A stretch of 64,000 nt of DNA from Streptomyces halstedii. GTDB lineage: Bacteria; Actinomycetota; Actinomycetes; Streptomycetales; Streptomycetaceae. The notes below the pieces were generated by a model. That model saw nothing but the letters and a program-made list of their open reading frames with translations, was not told where the DNA came from and made no database searches. Shown here in pieces: positions 26,185 through 35,054 of the stretch. The stretch spans positions 62,001 through 126,000 of the forward strand of contig JOAZ01000001.1 of the NCBI GenBank assembly GCA_000720535.1, read 5' to 3'. The translations under genes and the position numbers were made by a program. How positions within the stretch are numbered: the stretch's first letter is position 1; every line of letters begins with the position of its first letter.

Positions 26185-27015
26185 ATGCCCCGTCCACCGG
26201 TCCGTATCCTCCCCCTGGCCTTCGCGCTGGCCGTCGCGGCGGCGGTGATACCCCCCGGCCGCGCGGCCCCCGCGGCCGCGGACAGCATCATCGTGGGCGG
26301 GCGCCCGGCCGCCGTCTCGGACAGTCCGTGGGCCGTGGCCCTGTCGAGCCGTGACCGGTTCGGAGGAACACGCGCCGGACAGTTCTGCGGCGGGGTGGCC
26401 GTCTCACCCACCGAGGTGCTCACGGCGGCGCACTGTCTGCGGCCGGACGTGCTCGGCGGTGCCGTCTCGGAGGTACGCGATCTGAAGGTCATCGCCGGAC
26501 GGGACGACCTGAGCGGTCCGGGCGGCCAGGAGGTCGCCGTACGGTCGGCCTGGTCCAATCCGGGTTACGACTCCCGGACGAACGCCGGGGACCTGGCGGT
26601 GCTCACCCTGGAGCGGGCCCTGCCCGCGGAGAGTGTCGTCCCGATGGCCCCGGCCGGTGACGAGGCGTACACGGCCGGTACCGAGGCCACGGTGTACGGC
26701 TGGGGCGACACCACCGGATACGGCGCCTACGCGTCCGTGCTGCGCGCCGCGGACGTACGGGTGCTGCCGGACCGGACATGCGCCCAGGCCTACCCCGGCG
26801 GCCCGTACGGCACGTACGACGCCTCATCGATGCTCTGCGCCGGTGACGCGGCCGGAGGGCACGACGCCTGCCAGGGCGACAGCGGAGGCCCTCTGGTGGC
26901 CCGTGGGCGCCTCGTCGGGCTGGTGTCCTGGGGCAGCGGCTGCGGAAGCCCGGGCAGCCCCGGGGTCTACACCCGCGTCTCCGCGGCGACGGAGTGGATG
27001 GCCGACCGGCCCTGA
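26185..27015 (+). CDS. Secreted trypsin-like serine protease (S1 family)
   Basis: A 276-aa chymotrypsin-fold protease. A signal peptide covers about residues 1-33. The mature start IVGG is at 36-39, giving a very short propeptide. The catalytic triad is H83 (TAAHC), D136 (NAGDLAVL) and S233 (GDSGGP). Asp227, six residues before the serine, is the S1-pocket aspartate of trypsins, so it should cut after Lys or Arg. Cysteine pairs for disulfides are present. It is monocistronic, between the hrdB terminator and a bidirectional hairpin. It resembles Streptomyces trypsins (SprT/SGT-type) in length and layout. Confidence 0.93.
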   Translation: MPRPPVRILPLAFALAVAAAVIPPGRAAPAAADSIIVGGRPAAVSDSPWAVALSSRDRFGGTRAGQFCGGVAVSPTEVLTAAHCLRPDVLGGAVSEVRDLKVIAGRDDLSGPGGQEVAVRSAWSNPGYDSRTNAGDLAVLTLERALPAESVVPMAPAGDEAYTAGTEATVYGWGDTTGYGAYASVLRAADVRVLPDRTCAQAYPGGPYGTYDASSMLCAGDAAGGHDACQGDSGGPLVARGRLVGLVSWGSGCGSPGSPGVYTRVSAATEWMADRP

Positions 27016-27047
27016 GTAGCCGGGAACCAGGCCCCAAGGACACGAGA

Positions 27048-27081
27048 ACGGGCGGCTTTCCCCAAGGGGGAAGCCGCCCGT
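27048..27081. terminator. Bidirectional terminator between protease gene and DUF7455 gene
   Basis: ACGGGCGGCTTTCCCC and its near-perfect complement (one G-T pair) flank two bases, forming a 16-bp hairpin 33 bp after the protease stop. It lies between convergent genes. Confidence 0.75.
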
Positions 27082-27127
27082 CGGCCGGTCGCGGACCGGG
27101 CCCCTGGCTCGTCGTGGATGCGAGGTG

Positions 27128-27358
27128 TCAGTGTTCCTCGTCGGCAGCACTCGCCTGCGCGGCGGTGAGCCGATCCGTCTCATCCTGTATTTCCGCGGCG
27201 ATCTTCTTGAGTTCCGGCTCGAACTTGCGCCCGTGGTGGGCACAGAAGAGCAGTTCACCGCCACTGATCAGGACGACGCGCAGATAGGCCTGGGCGCCGC
27301 AACGGTCACAGCGGTCTGCTGCGGTCAGCGGGCTCGCGGGGGTCAGAACAGTAGTCAC
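27128..27358 (-). CDS. Small zinc-ribbon-like protein, DUF7455 family
   Basis: A 76-aa protein. The pattern ADRCDRCGAQAYLRVVL ... LLFCAHHGRKF carries C-x2-C and C-x-H-H, which probably bind zinc. The C-terminal third is helical and acidic. This family is widespread in actinobacteria and often sits beside sigma factor and parE genes, but no function is established. It starts at a GTG (27358) with AGAAGAGG upstream. It is divergent from parE over a 432-bp gap. Confidence 0.85.
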   Translation of the reverse strand: MTTVLTPASPLTAADRCDRCGAQAYLRVVLISGGELLFCAHHGRKFEPELKKIAAEIQDETDRLTAAQASAADEEH

Positions 27359-27790
27359 GTCGCCTCTTCTCTAGCTCGACGAGCTGTCGTACCAGGGTCA
27401 ACATCCAACCAGGCCGAAAACGTTCCCGCTCGTGGCATTTCTTCGAAACTTCTTCTCGGGATGGCTGTCTGTCGCCGGTTGGCGGCGAATGTGCCGTATT
27501 GCGTAGCGCTACGGTTTCGCGTTGCTTGGGTGGGCCGGTCCCCGGCTGGCTTGCCGGTTGTTCATGAGGACGTGCCCGGAGCCTAAATGGTTCATGCCTC
27601 GAAGGGAACGTGATGTGCACGTCACTCCAAGGGATGATCGAACGTGTATGCGAGGCTGCACTAGCATAAGGATTCCCCCCGGGTGGCGTCACAACCGCTC
27701 TACCAGGCCTCTGTAGGCTCTCAGCGGCCACCGAGGCCGAGCCCGACCCCCACGGGGACCCCAGATGAAATTCAGCGAGGAGCGAACCGC
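27359..27790. promoter_or_regulatory. Divergent promoter region between the DUF7455 gene and parE
   Basis: No gene is supported in this gap. Two dyads stand out: the perfect 12-bp palindrome CGTAGCGCTACG (27502-27513) and the near-perfect TGATGTGCACGTCA (27611-27624). A possible -10, TAGCAT at 27662-27667, precedes parE by about 125 bp but has no clear -35. The sequence is AT-richer than the flanking genes. Confidence 0.45.
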
Positions 27791-29917
27791 GTGACCGCCG
27801 ATTCCGTGCCGTCCACTGCGCTGCTGACCGGAGCAGGCGGCGCAGACAGGGAGAGCTCCAACTACACCGCGCGGCACCTCCTCGTCCTTGAGGGGCTGGA
27901 GGCGGTCCGCAAGCGCCCCGGTATGTACATCGGCTCCACGGACAGCCGCGGACTGATGCACTGCCTCTGGGAGATCATCGACAACTCCGTCGACGAGGCC
28001 CTCGGCGGCTACTGCGACACGATCGAGGTCGTTCTCCACGACGACACCTCCGTCGAGGTCCGGGACAACGGCCGGGGCATCCCGGTGGACGTGGAGCCCA
28101 AGACCGGGCTGTCCGGCATCGAGGTCGTCATGACCAAGCTGCACGCCGGCGGGAAGTTCGGCGGCGGCTCGTACGCCGCCTCCGGCGGTCTGCACGGCGT
28201 CGGGGCCTCGGTCGTCAACGCCCTCTCCGCCCGGCTCGACGTCGAGGTCGACCGCAACAGCGCGACCCACTCGATCAGTTTCCGCCGCGGTGTTCCGGGC
28301 ATGTTCACGGAGCAGGGGCCCGACAGCCCCTTCGACCCCGCCAACGGCCTGCGCAAGAGCAAGAGGATCCCCAAGACGCGCACGGGTACCCGGGTGCGGT
28401 ACTGGGCGGACCGGCAGATCTTCCTCAAGGACGCCAAGCTCGACCTGGAGACGCTGTACCAGCGGGCCCGCCAGACCGCGTTCCTCGTCCCGGGCCTCAC
28501 CCTCGTCGTACGCGACGAGCGCGGCATCAACGGCGAGGGGAAGACGGAGGAGACGTTCCGCTACGACGGCGGGATCAGCGAGTTCTGCGAGTACCTGGCG
28601 CAGGACCGGGCCGTCTGCGACGTCCAGCGGCTGACCGGCACCGGCACGTTCAAGGAGACCGTGCCCGTCCTGGACGACCGCGGCCACATGACGGCGACCG
28701 AGGTCACCCGCGAGCTGGGCGTGGACATCGCGCTCCGCTGGGGCACCGGCTACGACACCACCGTCCGGTCCTTCGTCAACATCATCGCCACCCCCAAGGG
28801 CGGCACCCACGTCACCGGCTTCGAGCGCTCCCTGACCAAGACGGTCAACGAGGCACTGCGCTCCACGAAGCTGCTGCGCGTCGCCGAGGACGACGTCGTC
28901 AAGGACGACGCCCTGGAGGGCCTCACCGCCGTCGTGACCGTACGGCTGGCGGAACCGCAGTTCGAGGGGCAGACCAAGGAGGTGCTCGGCACCTCCGCGG
29001 CCAACCGGATCGTGGCCAACGTGGTGGCCAAGGAACTGAAGGCGTTCCTCACCTCCACCAAGCGTGACGCCAAGGCCCAGGCCAGGGCGGTGCTGGACAA
29101 GGCGGTGGCCGCCGCTCGCACCCGTATCGCGGCCCGCCAGCACAAGGACGCCCAGCGCCGCAAGACCGCGCTGGAGTCCTCGTCGCTGCCGGCGAAGCTC
29201 GCCGACTGCCGCAGCGACGACGTGGAGCGCAGCGAGCTGTTCATCGTGGAGGGGGACTCGGCCCTCGGTACCGCGAAGCTGGCCCGGAACAGCGAGTTCC
29301 AGGCCCTGCTGCCGATCCGCGGGAAGATCCTCAACGTCCAGAAGTCGTCCGTCTCGGACATGCTCAAGAACGCCGAGTGCGGTGCCATCATCCAGGTCAT
29401 AGGAGCCGGATCCGGGCGCACCTTCGACATCGACGCCGCGCGGTACGGCAAGGTGATCATGATGACGGACGCCGACGTCGACGGCTCCCACATCCGCACC
29501 CTGCTGCTCACGCTCTTCCAGCGCTACATGCGGCCGATGGTCGAGGCGGGGCGGGTCTTCGCCGCCGTGCCCCCGCTGCACCGGATCGAGCGGGTCCAGC
29601 CCAAGAAGGGCCAGGACAAGTACATCTACACGTACTCGGACAACGAGCTGCGGCAGACCCTTCTGGAGCTCCAGCGCAAGAACGTCCGGATCAAGGACTC
29701 GATCCAGCGCTACAAGGGTCTCGGCGAGATGGACGCGGACCAGCTGGCGGAGACGACGATGGATCCCCGGCACCGGACACTGCGCCGGATCAACATCGGT
29801 GACCTGGAGTCCTCCGAGCGGATCTTCGACCTGCTCATGGGCAACGAGGTGGCGCCCCGCAAGGAGTTCATCACCAGCTCGGCCGCCACGCTGGACCGTT
29901 CGCGCATCGACGTCTGA
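27791..29917 (+). CDS. parE: DNA topoisomerase IV subunit B (GyrB/ParE type II topoisomerase)
   Basis: A 708-aa ATPase subunit that powers chromosome decatenation. The GHKL ATPase motif includes N65 in EIIDNSVDEA. The Toprim domain has VEGDSALG near residue 486 and the metal-binding DADVDGSHI near 560. The C-terminal GyrB domain ends near 700. I call it ParE rather than GyrB because its partner ParC lies 8 kb away and gyrB normally sits with dnaN and recF near oriC. The GTG at 27791 follows GAGGAG; further upstream starts would precede the likely leader. Confidence 0.93.
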   Translation: MTADSVPSTALLTGAGGADRESSNYTARHLLVLEGLEAVRKRPGMYIGSTDSRGLMHCLWEIIDNSVDEALGGYCDTIEVVLHDDTSVEVRDNGRGIPVDVEPKTGLSGIEVVMTKLHAGGKFGGGSYAASGGLHGVGASVVNALSARLDVEVDRNSATHSISFRRGVPGMFTEQGPDSPFDPANGLRKSKRIPKTRTGTRVRYWADRQIFLKDAKLDLETLYQRARQTAFLVPGLTLVVRDERGINGEGKTEETFRYDGGISEFCEYLAQDRAVCDVQRLTGTGTFKETVPVLDDRGHMTATEVTRELGVDIALRWGTGYDTTVRSFVNIIATPKGGTHVTGFERSLTKTVNEALRSTKLLRVAEDDVVKDDALEGLTAVVTVRLAEPQFEGQTKEVLGTSAANRIVANVVAKELKAFLTSTKRDAKAQARAVLDKAVAAARTRIAARQHKDAQRRKTALESSSLPAKLADCRSDDVERSELFIVEGDSALGTAKLARNSEFQALLPIRGKILNVQKSSVSDMLKNAECGAIIQVIGAGSGRTFDIDAARYGKVIMMTDADVDGSHIRTLLLTLFQRYMRPMVEAGRVFAAVPPLHRIERVQPKKGQDKYIYTYSDNELRQTLLELQRKNVRIKDSIQRYKGLGEMDADQLAETTMDPRHRTLRRINIGDLESSERIFDLLMGNEVAPRKEFITSSAATLDRSRIDV

Positions 29918-29942
29918 CCCGCGCCGCGACCGGCCTGCCCCG

Positions 29943-29978
29943 CCCTCCCCGTCCGCGCTCCACCGCGGACGGGGAGGG
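29943..29978. terminator. parE terminator
   Basis: Perfect 15-bp arms (29943-29957 and 29964-29978) with a 6-base loop start 26 bp after the parE stop codon. Confidence 0.8.
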
Positions 29979-30210
29979 CTTCCGCGCTCTTGGGCCCCGA
30001 GGCGGAAGCCGCCGAGGCGCGCGGAGCGTCCGGTCCTGGGCACGCGCCCCCGTCATACGGTGCTTTACGCGCAGCGCCGGTGGATCGCGCGTCCCTGGCG
30101 GCTTCCTTCACCTGAAATGGTGAAGCCCACCCAATGCGAAGCCCGCCACACCCCGTTCTGCTCATTCTTGGCTACGCGGCCGAAAAGGTACGTGGACAAG
30201 GGAGTTGTCG

Positions 30211-30723
30211 GTGGAGATGGAAGCAGGGCCGGAGGCCGTGGCGACACGGCGCGCGGACCCGTGGTACGACGAGCCGGACCCGGCGCGGGGCGGACAGGAC
30301 GGTGGCGCGGCGGTCACGGAGGACGGGAGGTCCGGACCGGGCGCGGAACCCGGCCGCGGCCCGGCCGGCACCTGCCTGGAGGCGGAACCCGGCCGAAGCG
30401 CGGCCGACATCTACCTGGAGGTGCAGCGCGGCCCGGCGTTCCAGGAGGTCCGGCGCCGCTACCGCCGGTTCGTGGTCCCCGCGTCGGCCGCCTTCCTCCT
30501 CTGGTACCTGGCCTATGTCGTCGCGGCCACCACCGCGCACGACCTGATGGCGCGGCCCGTCGCCGGAGCGCTCAACGTGGCCGTGCTCGCGGGACTCGGG
30601 CAGTTCCTCACGACGTTCCTGCTGACCTGGGCGTACGTCCGCCACGCCCGGTTGCACCGCGACCGTGCGGCACTGGAACTGCGCTGGGACACCCAGGAGA
30701 TGACGAGAGGCGTCGAGCGGTGA
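30211..30723 (+). CDS. DUF485 small membrane protein
   Basis: A 170-aa protein. The N-terminal ~70 residues are disordered and acidic/glycine-rich, longer than in typical DUF485 proteins (about 100 aa). The core (FQEVRRRYRRFVVPASAAFLLWY ... GLGQFLTTFLLTWAYVRHA) has two membrane helices. DUF485 genes are nearly always next to an acetate-type symporter gene, as here: the stop overlaps the symporter GTG by three bases (GTGA), indicating translational coupling. Probably an accessory or assembly subunit of the symporter. GTG 30211 is chosen because AAGGGA lies 7 bp upstream. Confidence 0.88.
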   Translation: MEMEAGPEAVATRRADPWYDEPDPARGGQDGGAAVTEDGRSGPGAEPGRGPAGTCLEAEPGRSAADIYLEVQRGPAFQEVRRRYRRFVVPASAAFLLWYLAYVVAATTAHDLMARPVAGALNVAVLAGLGQFLTTFLLTWAYVRHARLHRDRAALELRWDTQEMTRGVER

Positions 30724-32312
30724 GCGGCCACCACCAGACCCTGGCCCTCCTGCTGTTCAGCGCGTTCGTCGTCGTGACCCTCGCCATCACCACCTGGGTG
30801 ACCCGGAAGAGGCAGGGCTCGGCCGAGGAGTTCTACGCGGGCGGGCGGCTGTTCTCGCCCATGGAGAACGGTTTCGCCATCGCCGGGGACTACATGTCCG
30901 CCGCCTCGTTCCTCGGGATCTCCGGCCTGATCGCCCTCTACGGCTACGACGGCATGCTGTACTCGGTGGGCTTCCTCGTCGCCTGGCTCGTCGTCCTGCT
31001 CCTGGTGGCCGAACTGGTGCGCAACTGCGGCCGCTTCACCCTCGCCGACGTGGTCGCCGCGCGTATGGCCGAGCGTCCGGTGCGCACCGCGGTCGGCGTC
31101 TCGTCGGTCAGCGTGTCCGTGCTGTACCTGGTGGCCCAGATGGTCGGCGCGGGCAGTCTCGTCGCGCTGCTGCTCGGCGGCACCGGCGACACCGCCCGGT
31201 CCTGGACCGTGGTGGGCGTCGGCGCGCTCATGGTGGTCTACGTGTCGCTGGGCGGCATGCGGGCCACGACCTGGATCCAGATCGTCAAGGCCGTCCTGCT
31301 GATGGGCGGAGCCGTGGCGCTCACGGTGCTGGTCCTCGCGCGTTTCCACGGCGACGTCAACTCCCTGCTCACCTCCGCCGCCGAACGCAGCGGCCGGGGC
31401 GGGGACTTCCTGTCGCCCGGAATCCTCTACGGCGGGAGCTGGACCGCGCGCCTCGACTTCATCAGCCTGGGGCTGGCCCTCGTGCTCGGCACGGCGGGGC
31501 TCCCGCACATCCTGGCGCGCTTCTACACCGTGCCGACGGCGCGGGCGGCACGGCGTTCCGTGGTCTGGTCGATCGGCCTGATCGGCGGCTTCTACCTGAT
31601 GACGATCGTGCTCGGGTTCGGGGCCGCCGCACTGGTCGGTCCGGCGGACGTACGCGCGTCGAACGCCTCCGGCAACACCGCCGTTCCGCTGCTGGCGCTC
31701 GTCCTCGGCGGAGGCGAGGGGTCCAACGGCGGCGCGGTCCTGTTCGCCGTCGTGGCGGCCGTCGCCTTCGCGACGATCCTCGCGGTCGTCGCCGGAATCA
31801 CCCTGGCGTCCTCCGCCTCGGTGGCCCACGACCTGTACGCGTCGTGGCGGCGTCCGGGCGCCCGGCGGCGCGGAGAGGTGGGGGTGGCCCGTGCGGCCGC
31901 CGTGGGCATCGGTGTGGTGGCCATCGGGCTGGGGCTCCTCGCCCAGGACCTGAACGTGGCCTTCCTGGTCGGACTGGCCTTCGCGGTCGCGGCCTCCGCC
32001 AACCTCCCCGCGCTGCTCTACTCGCTGTTCTGGCGGAGTTTCACCACCCGTGGCGCGGTCTGGGCCGTCTACGGCGGGCTGGTCCCCGCCGTGCTGCTCG
32101 TGCTCGTCTCCCCGGTCGTCTCCGGGAGCCCGGCCTCGCTGTTCCCGGGCGTGGACTTCCAGCTCTTCCCGTTGGAGAACCCGGGGCTGGTGTCCGTTCC
32201 CGCCGGATTCCTGGCCGGCTGGATCGGTACGGTGACCTCGCCGGAGCCCCCGGACCGGGCCAGGCACGCAGAGACGGAGGTCCGCGCGCTCACCGGGGCC
32301 GGGGCGGTGTAG
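30720..32312 (+). CDS. Cation/acetate-type sodium:solute symporter (SSS family)
   Basis: A 530-aa transporter with about 13 membrane helices. Early signatures are EEFYAGGRLFSPMENGFAIAGDYMSAASFLG, typical of ActP-like monocarboxylate symporters; FMV-like GLPHILARFYTVP marks the family mid-section. It should import acetate or a similar short-chain carboxylate with Na+ or H+. It is translationally coupled to a DUF485 partner (GTGA overlap). It lies upstream of a LacI regulator and two citrate-synthase-like genes, consistent with acetate or propionate use, though this is inference. Substrate is not proven by sequence. Confidence 0.9.
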   Translation: MSGHHQTLALLLFSAFVVVTLAITTWVTRKRQGSAEEFYAGGRLFSPMENGFAIAGDYMSAASFLGISGLIALYGYDGMLYSVGFLVAWLVVLLLVAELVRNCGRFTLADVVAARMAERPVRTAVGVSSVSVSVLYLVAQMVGAGSLVALLLGGTGDTARSWTVVGVGALMVVYVSLGGMRATTWIQIVKAVLLMGGAVALTVLVLARFHGDVNSLLTSAAERSGRGGDFLSPGILYGGSWTARLDFISLGLALVLGTAGLPHILARFYTVPTARAARRSVVWSIGLIGGFYLMTIVLGFGAAALVGPADVRASNASGNTAVPLLALVLGGGEGSNGGAVLFAVVAAVAFATILAVVAGITLASSASVAHDLYASWRRPGARRRGEVGVARAAAVGIGVVAIGLGLLAQDLNVAFLVGLAFAVAASANLPALLYSLFWRSFTTRGAVWAVYGGLVPAVLLVLVSPVVSGSPASLFPGVDFQLFPLENPGLVSVPAGFLAGWIGTVTSPEPPDRARHAETEVRALTGAGAV

Positions 32313-32314
32313 GA

Positions 32315-32459
32315 GCCGCGCATCCGGGACGGACGGCCGCGCATCCGGGACGGTCGGCGGAAGCGGACGGCCGCGTAGCCGGGACGGACGGCGGAAGCGG
32401 ACGACCGCGCATCCGGGACGGACGGCCGCGTATCCGGGAGAGACGGCCGGTGCGGACAG
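32315..32459. repeat. Interspersed 21-bp and 13-bp repeats after the symporter gene
   Basis: Five or so 21-bp units of the type GCCGCGCATCCGGGACGGACG are interleaved with two copies of a 13-bp unit GCGGAAGCGGACG. They start at the stop codon of the symporter. The pattern 21-21-13-21-13-21-21 suggests duplication of composite blocks. It lies before the LacI promoter, so it could hold 3' hairpins, but no strong dyad is clear. Confidence 0.65.
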
Positions 32460-32560
32460 GACGCGTACCCGGGGCGGGCGGCGGCCCGTGCCGGGCCCGT
32501 GTGGGACACCTCTTGCCTCGGGACGCTCCGTCTGTGAGCCTTTCCTTTGATTTCCGGGCC

Positions 32561-32597
32561 AGCGCAATCGCCTTGCGTATTTTGCGCTAATCTTGCG
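32561..32597. promoter_or_regulatory. Putative operator of the LacI-family gene
   Basis: Inverted repeat AGCGCAA (32561-32567) and TTGCGCT (32582-32588), together with three TTGCG copies at 32573, 32582 and 32593 (9 and 11 bp apart), lies directly before the ATG at 32601. The proximity suggests an autoregulatory operator, and the mRNA may be nearly leaderless. Confidence 0.5.
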
Positions 32598-32600
32598 TTC

Positions 32601-33611
32601 ATGACGCGACGACTTGCTCAAGTTGCCCGGAAAGTGGGAGTCAGCGAGGCCACGGTCAGCCGGGTGCTCAACGGCAAGCCGGGGGTCTCCGACGCCACCA
32701 GGCAAGCCGTCCTCTCCGCCCTGGACGTCCTCGGCTACGAGCGCCCCACCCAGTTGCGCGGCGAACGCGCGAGGCTGGTCGGCCTGGTCCTGCCCGAACT
32801 GCAGAACCCGATCTTCCCGGCCTTCGCCGAGGTCGTCGGCGGCGCGCTCGCCCAGCGGGGGCTGACCCCGGTGCTCTGCACCCAGACCAAGGGCGGGGTC
32901 TCCGAGGCGGACTACGTCGAACTCCTCCTGCAACAGCAGGTCTCCGGCGTCGTGTTCGCGGGCGGGCTCTACCACCAGGCCGACGCCCCGCACGACCACT
33001 ACCGGGCGCTCGCCGACCGGAAGATCCCCGTCGTGCTGATCAACGCGGCGATCGCCCACCTCGGCTTCCCGGGCGTCTCCTGCGACGACTCGGTGGCGGT
33101 GGAGCAGGCGTGGCGCCACCTCGTCTCGCTCGGCCACGAGCGGATCGGGTTCGTCCTCGGCCCCGCCGACCACGTGCCCTCGCAGCGCAAGCTCGCCGCC
33201 GCCCGTACGCTCGCCGAGGAGTCGGGGAGCGCCGTGCCGGACGAGTGGGTGGCCCGCGCCATGTTCTCGCTGGAGGGCGGGCAGGCCGCCGCCGTGCGGC
33301 TGCTGGACCAAGGGGTCACCGGCATCATCTGCGCCAGTGACCCGCTCGCCCTGGGCGCCGTGCGCGCCGCGCGCCGCCGGGGGCTGTCCGTGCCCGCCGA
33401 CGTGTCGGTCGTCGGTTACGACGACTCGGCCTTCATGAACTGCACCGAGCCGCCGCTGACCACGGTGCGCCAGCCCATCGAGGCGATGGGCCGGGCCGCC
33501 GTGGAGCTGCTGTCGGTGCAGATCGGCGGCCGTACGGTCCCCTCCGACGAACTGCTCTTCGAGCCGGAGCTGGTGGTACGCGGGTCCACGGCCCAGCCGC
33601 CCCGCGGCTGA
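32601..33611 (+). CDS. LacI-family transcriptional regulator
   Basis: A 336-aa repressor. The N-terminal HTH (residues 4-24, LAQVARKVGVSEATVSRVLNG) and hinge helix are typical. A periplasmic-binding-type ligand domain follows (residues ~60-330, including VGLVLPELQNPIFPAF and VVGYDDSAFMN). Such proteins usually sense sugars. There is no sugar transport gene next to it: the neighbours are the acetate-type symporter and citrate synthase genes. The ATG at 32601 is close to repeated TTGCG motifs. The target is unknown. Confidence 0.92.
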   Translation: MTRRLAQVARKVGVSEATVSRVLNGKPGVSDATRQAVLSALDVLGYERPTQLRGERARLVGLVLPELQNPIFPAFAEVVGGALAQRGLTPVLCTQTKGGVSEADYVELLLQQQVSGVVFAGGLYHQADAPHDHYRALADRKIPVVLINAAIAHLGFPGVSCDDSVAVEQAWRHLVSLGHERIGFVLGPADHVPSQRKLAAARTLAEESGSAVPDEWVARAMFSLEGGQAAAVRLLDQGVTGIICASDPLALGAVRAARRRGLSVPADVSVVGYDDSAFMNCTEPPLTTVRQPIEAMGRAAVELLSVQIGGRTVPSDELLFEPELVVRGSTAQPPRG

Positions 33612-33679
33612 CGGCGGGCGCCGCCGGGCCGCTCCGGCCAGGACCGCAGGCGCCTCGCGGAATTTCCGGCCGGGTGTAG

Positions 33680-35011
33680 CTATTTTGCGGAGCCGGCCGG
33701 GCCGGGAAACGGCTGCGGCGGCCGCGGCCCCTCGTACCGGCCGCTGGGCCTCATCCGCAGGGGCCGCTCGGCGTACTCCTCCAGGGCGTGGGCGATCCAG
33801 CCCGCCGTGCGGGCCACCGCGAAGACCGCTTCCCCCGCGTCCGCCGGCATGCCGCGGGCCACGGAGAGGACCGCGAGCGCCAGGTCCACGTTGGCGTGCA
33901 GAGGCGTGTGCCGGGCGGTGGTGGCGACCACGTCGCGGGCCGCCTCCAGTGCCGGGGCCGCCCCCGCCACCTCGGCCAGCAGCTCGAACAGCACCTCCGC
34001 ACGCGGATCCTCGCCCGTGTAGAGGCGGTGGCCCAGCCCGGGGACCCGGCGTCCCGCGCGCAGATGGTCCGCGACGACCGGGGCCGCGCTGCCGAGGTCC
34101 ACGACCTCGGTCAGCATCCGGTGCGCCAGGCCGCTCGCCGCACCGTGCAACGGGCCCTCCAGCACTCCGAGTCCGGCCGAGACCACCGCGTACGGGTGGG
34201 CGTGGGCGGACGCGGCGACCCGCGCCGCCAGGGTCGAGGCCGCCAGGTCGTGATCGGCCAGCAGACCGAGTGCCGTGTCCAGCACGGCCAGTGACGGTGC
34301 GTCGGCCGGTGCGGCCGACAGCCTCGGCCACAACCGGCGCGCCAGCGAGTCGGCCGTGCCGCCGTCCTCCGCGCCCCGCGCCGACGGCCCGGCCCGCAGC
34401 GGCAGCGCGCCCACCAGGGTGGGGACCAGACCCCGCGCGCTGCTCAGCACCCCGCGCGGCGACAGATCGAAGCGCAGCGGATCCGCCGCGGCCGCGGCGA
34501 CCACCGCCACCCGCAGCCGGTCCGTCGAACCGCTGTGCCCCGGAAGGGCCGCCACGGCACGCCGCGCGGCGGCCAGCGACTCCGGTGGCGCGGTGAAGCG
34601 GACGCCCGGCCTCAGCTCCCCCGTCCAGATCCACTCCGCGACCTCCTCGAAGCCGTGGCGGCGGGCCAGTTCCGTCGCGTCGACCCCACGGAAGTAGTAC
34701 CGGTCGTGCTCGATGAGCGTGATGCCGGTACGGATGACCGGCTCTCCGGCGGCCGGGGACGGGCCCTGCCGCTCCCGGCGGCCGGTGCGCCGGGCCAGCG
34801 ACTCCACCTCGGCCGCGTCGAACACGCTGCCCCGGTTGCCGGGCGCGCGCACGCTGCTGAGCTGGCCCCGGCTCACGTAGGCGTAGACGGTCTCGGGCTT
34901 CACGCCCAGCAGTTCCGCCGTCTCCCGGGTGGTGAGCCGGCGGCCCGCCGGGGGAGCCGAGGCGTCCGCGGTGTCGTGGGTGCTCGCTCCCCGTACTGGC
35001 TCTCGCGTCAT
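33680..35011 (-). CDS. Citrate synthase-like protein with N-terminal HTH domain
   Basis: A 443-aa protein. Residues ~25-75 form a MerR/excisionase-type HTH (LTTRETAELLGVKPETVYAYVSRGQL). A citrate-synthase fold follows from ~95. Residues at the three catalytic positions are kept: His in GPLHG, His in GLGHRLY, Asp in HANVDLA. It may be an enzyme, a regulator, or both; substrate could be acetyl- or propionyl-CoA. It is divergent from a second citrate synthase gene; a perfect palindrome lies in the gap. The start at 35011 is chosen (MTREPVRG); an ATG at 35065 is also open and would add 18 residues. Both would leave the HTH intact. Confidence 0.82.
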   Translation of the reverse strand: MTREPVRGASTHDTADASAPPAGRRLTTRETAELLGVKPETVYAYVSRGQLSSVRAPGNRGSVFDAAEVESLARRTGRRERQGPSPAAGEPVIRTGITLIEHDRYYFRGVDATELARRHGFEEVAEWIWTGELRPGVRFTAPPESLAAARRAVAALPGHSGSTDRLRVAVVAAAAADPLRFDLSPRGVLSSARGLVPTLVGALPLRAGPSARGAEDGGTADSLARRLWPRLSAAPADAPSLAVLDTALGLLADHDLAASTLAARVAASAHAHPYAVVSAGLGVLEGPLHGAASGLAHRMLTEVVDLGSAAPVVADHLRAGRRVPGLGHRLYTGEDPRAEVLFELLAEVAGAAPALEAARDVVATTARHTPLHANVDLALAVLSVARGMPADAGEAVFAVARTAGWIAHALEEYAERPLRMRPSGRYEGPRPPQPFPGPAGSAK

Positions 35012-35054
35012 GGGGCCACCGTATCCATATCGGGTCCCTTCATCGAGGTCCACG

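Noticed and set aside
27791-29917. GyrB as identity of the topoisomerase subunit.
   Set aside because: ParC lies nearby and gyrB normally sits with recF and dnaN near oriC.
30513-34634. Very long minus-strand open frame (over 1300 codons) opposite the symporter and LacI genes.
   Set aside because: Composition is Arg/Gly/Asp-rich with no family motifs; it is the complement of high-GC codon bias on the true genes.
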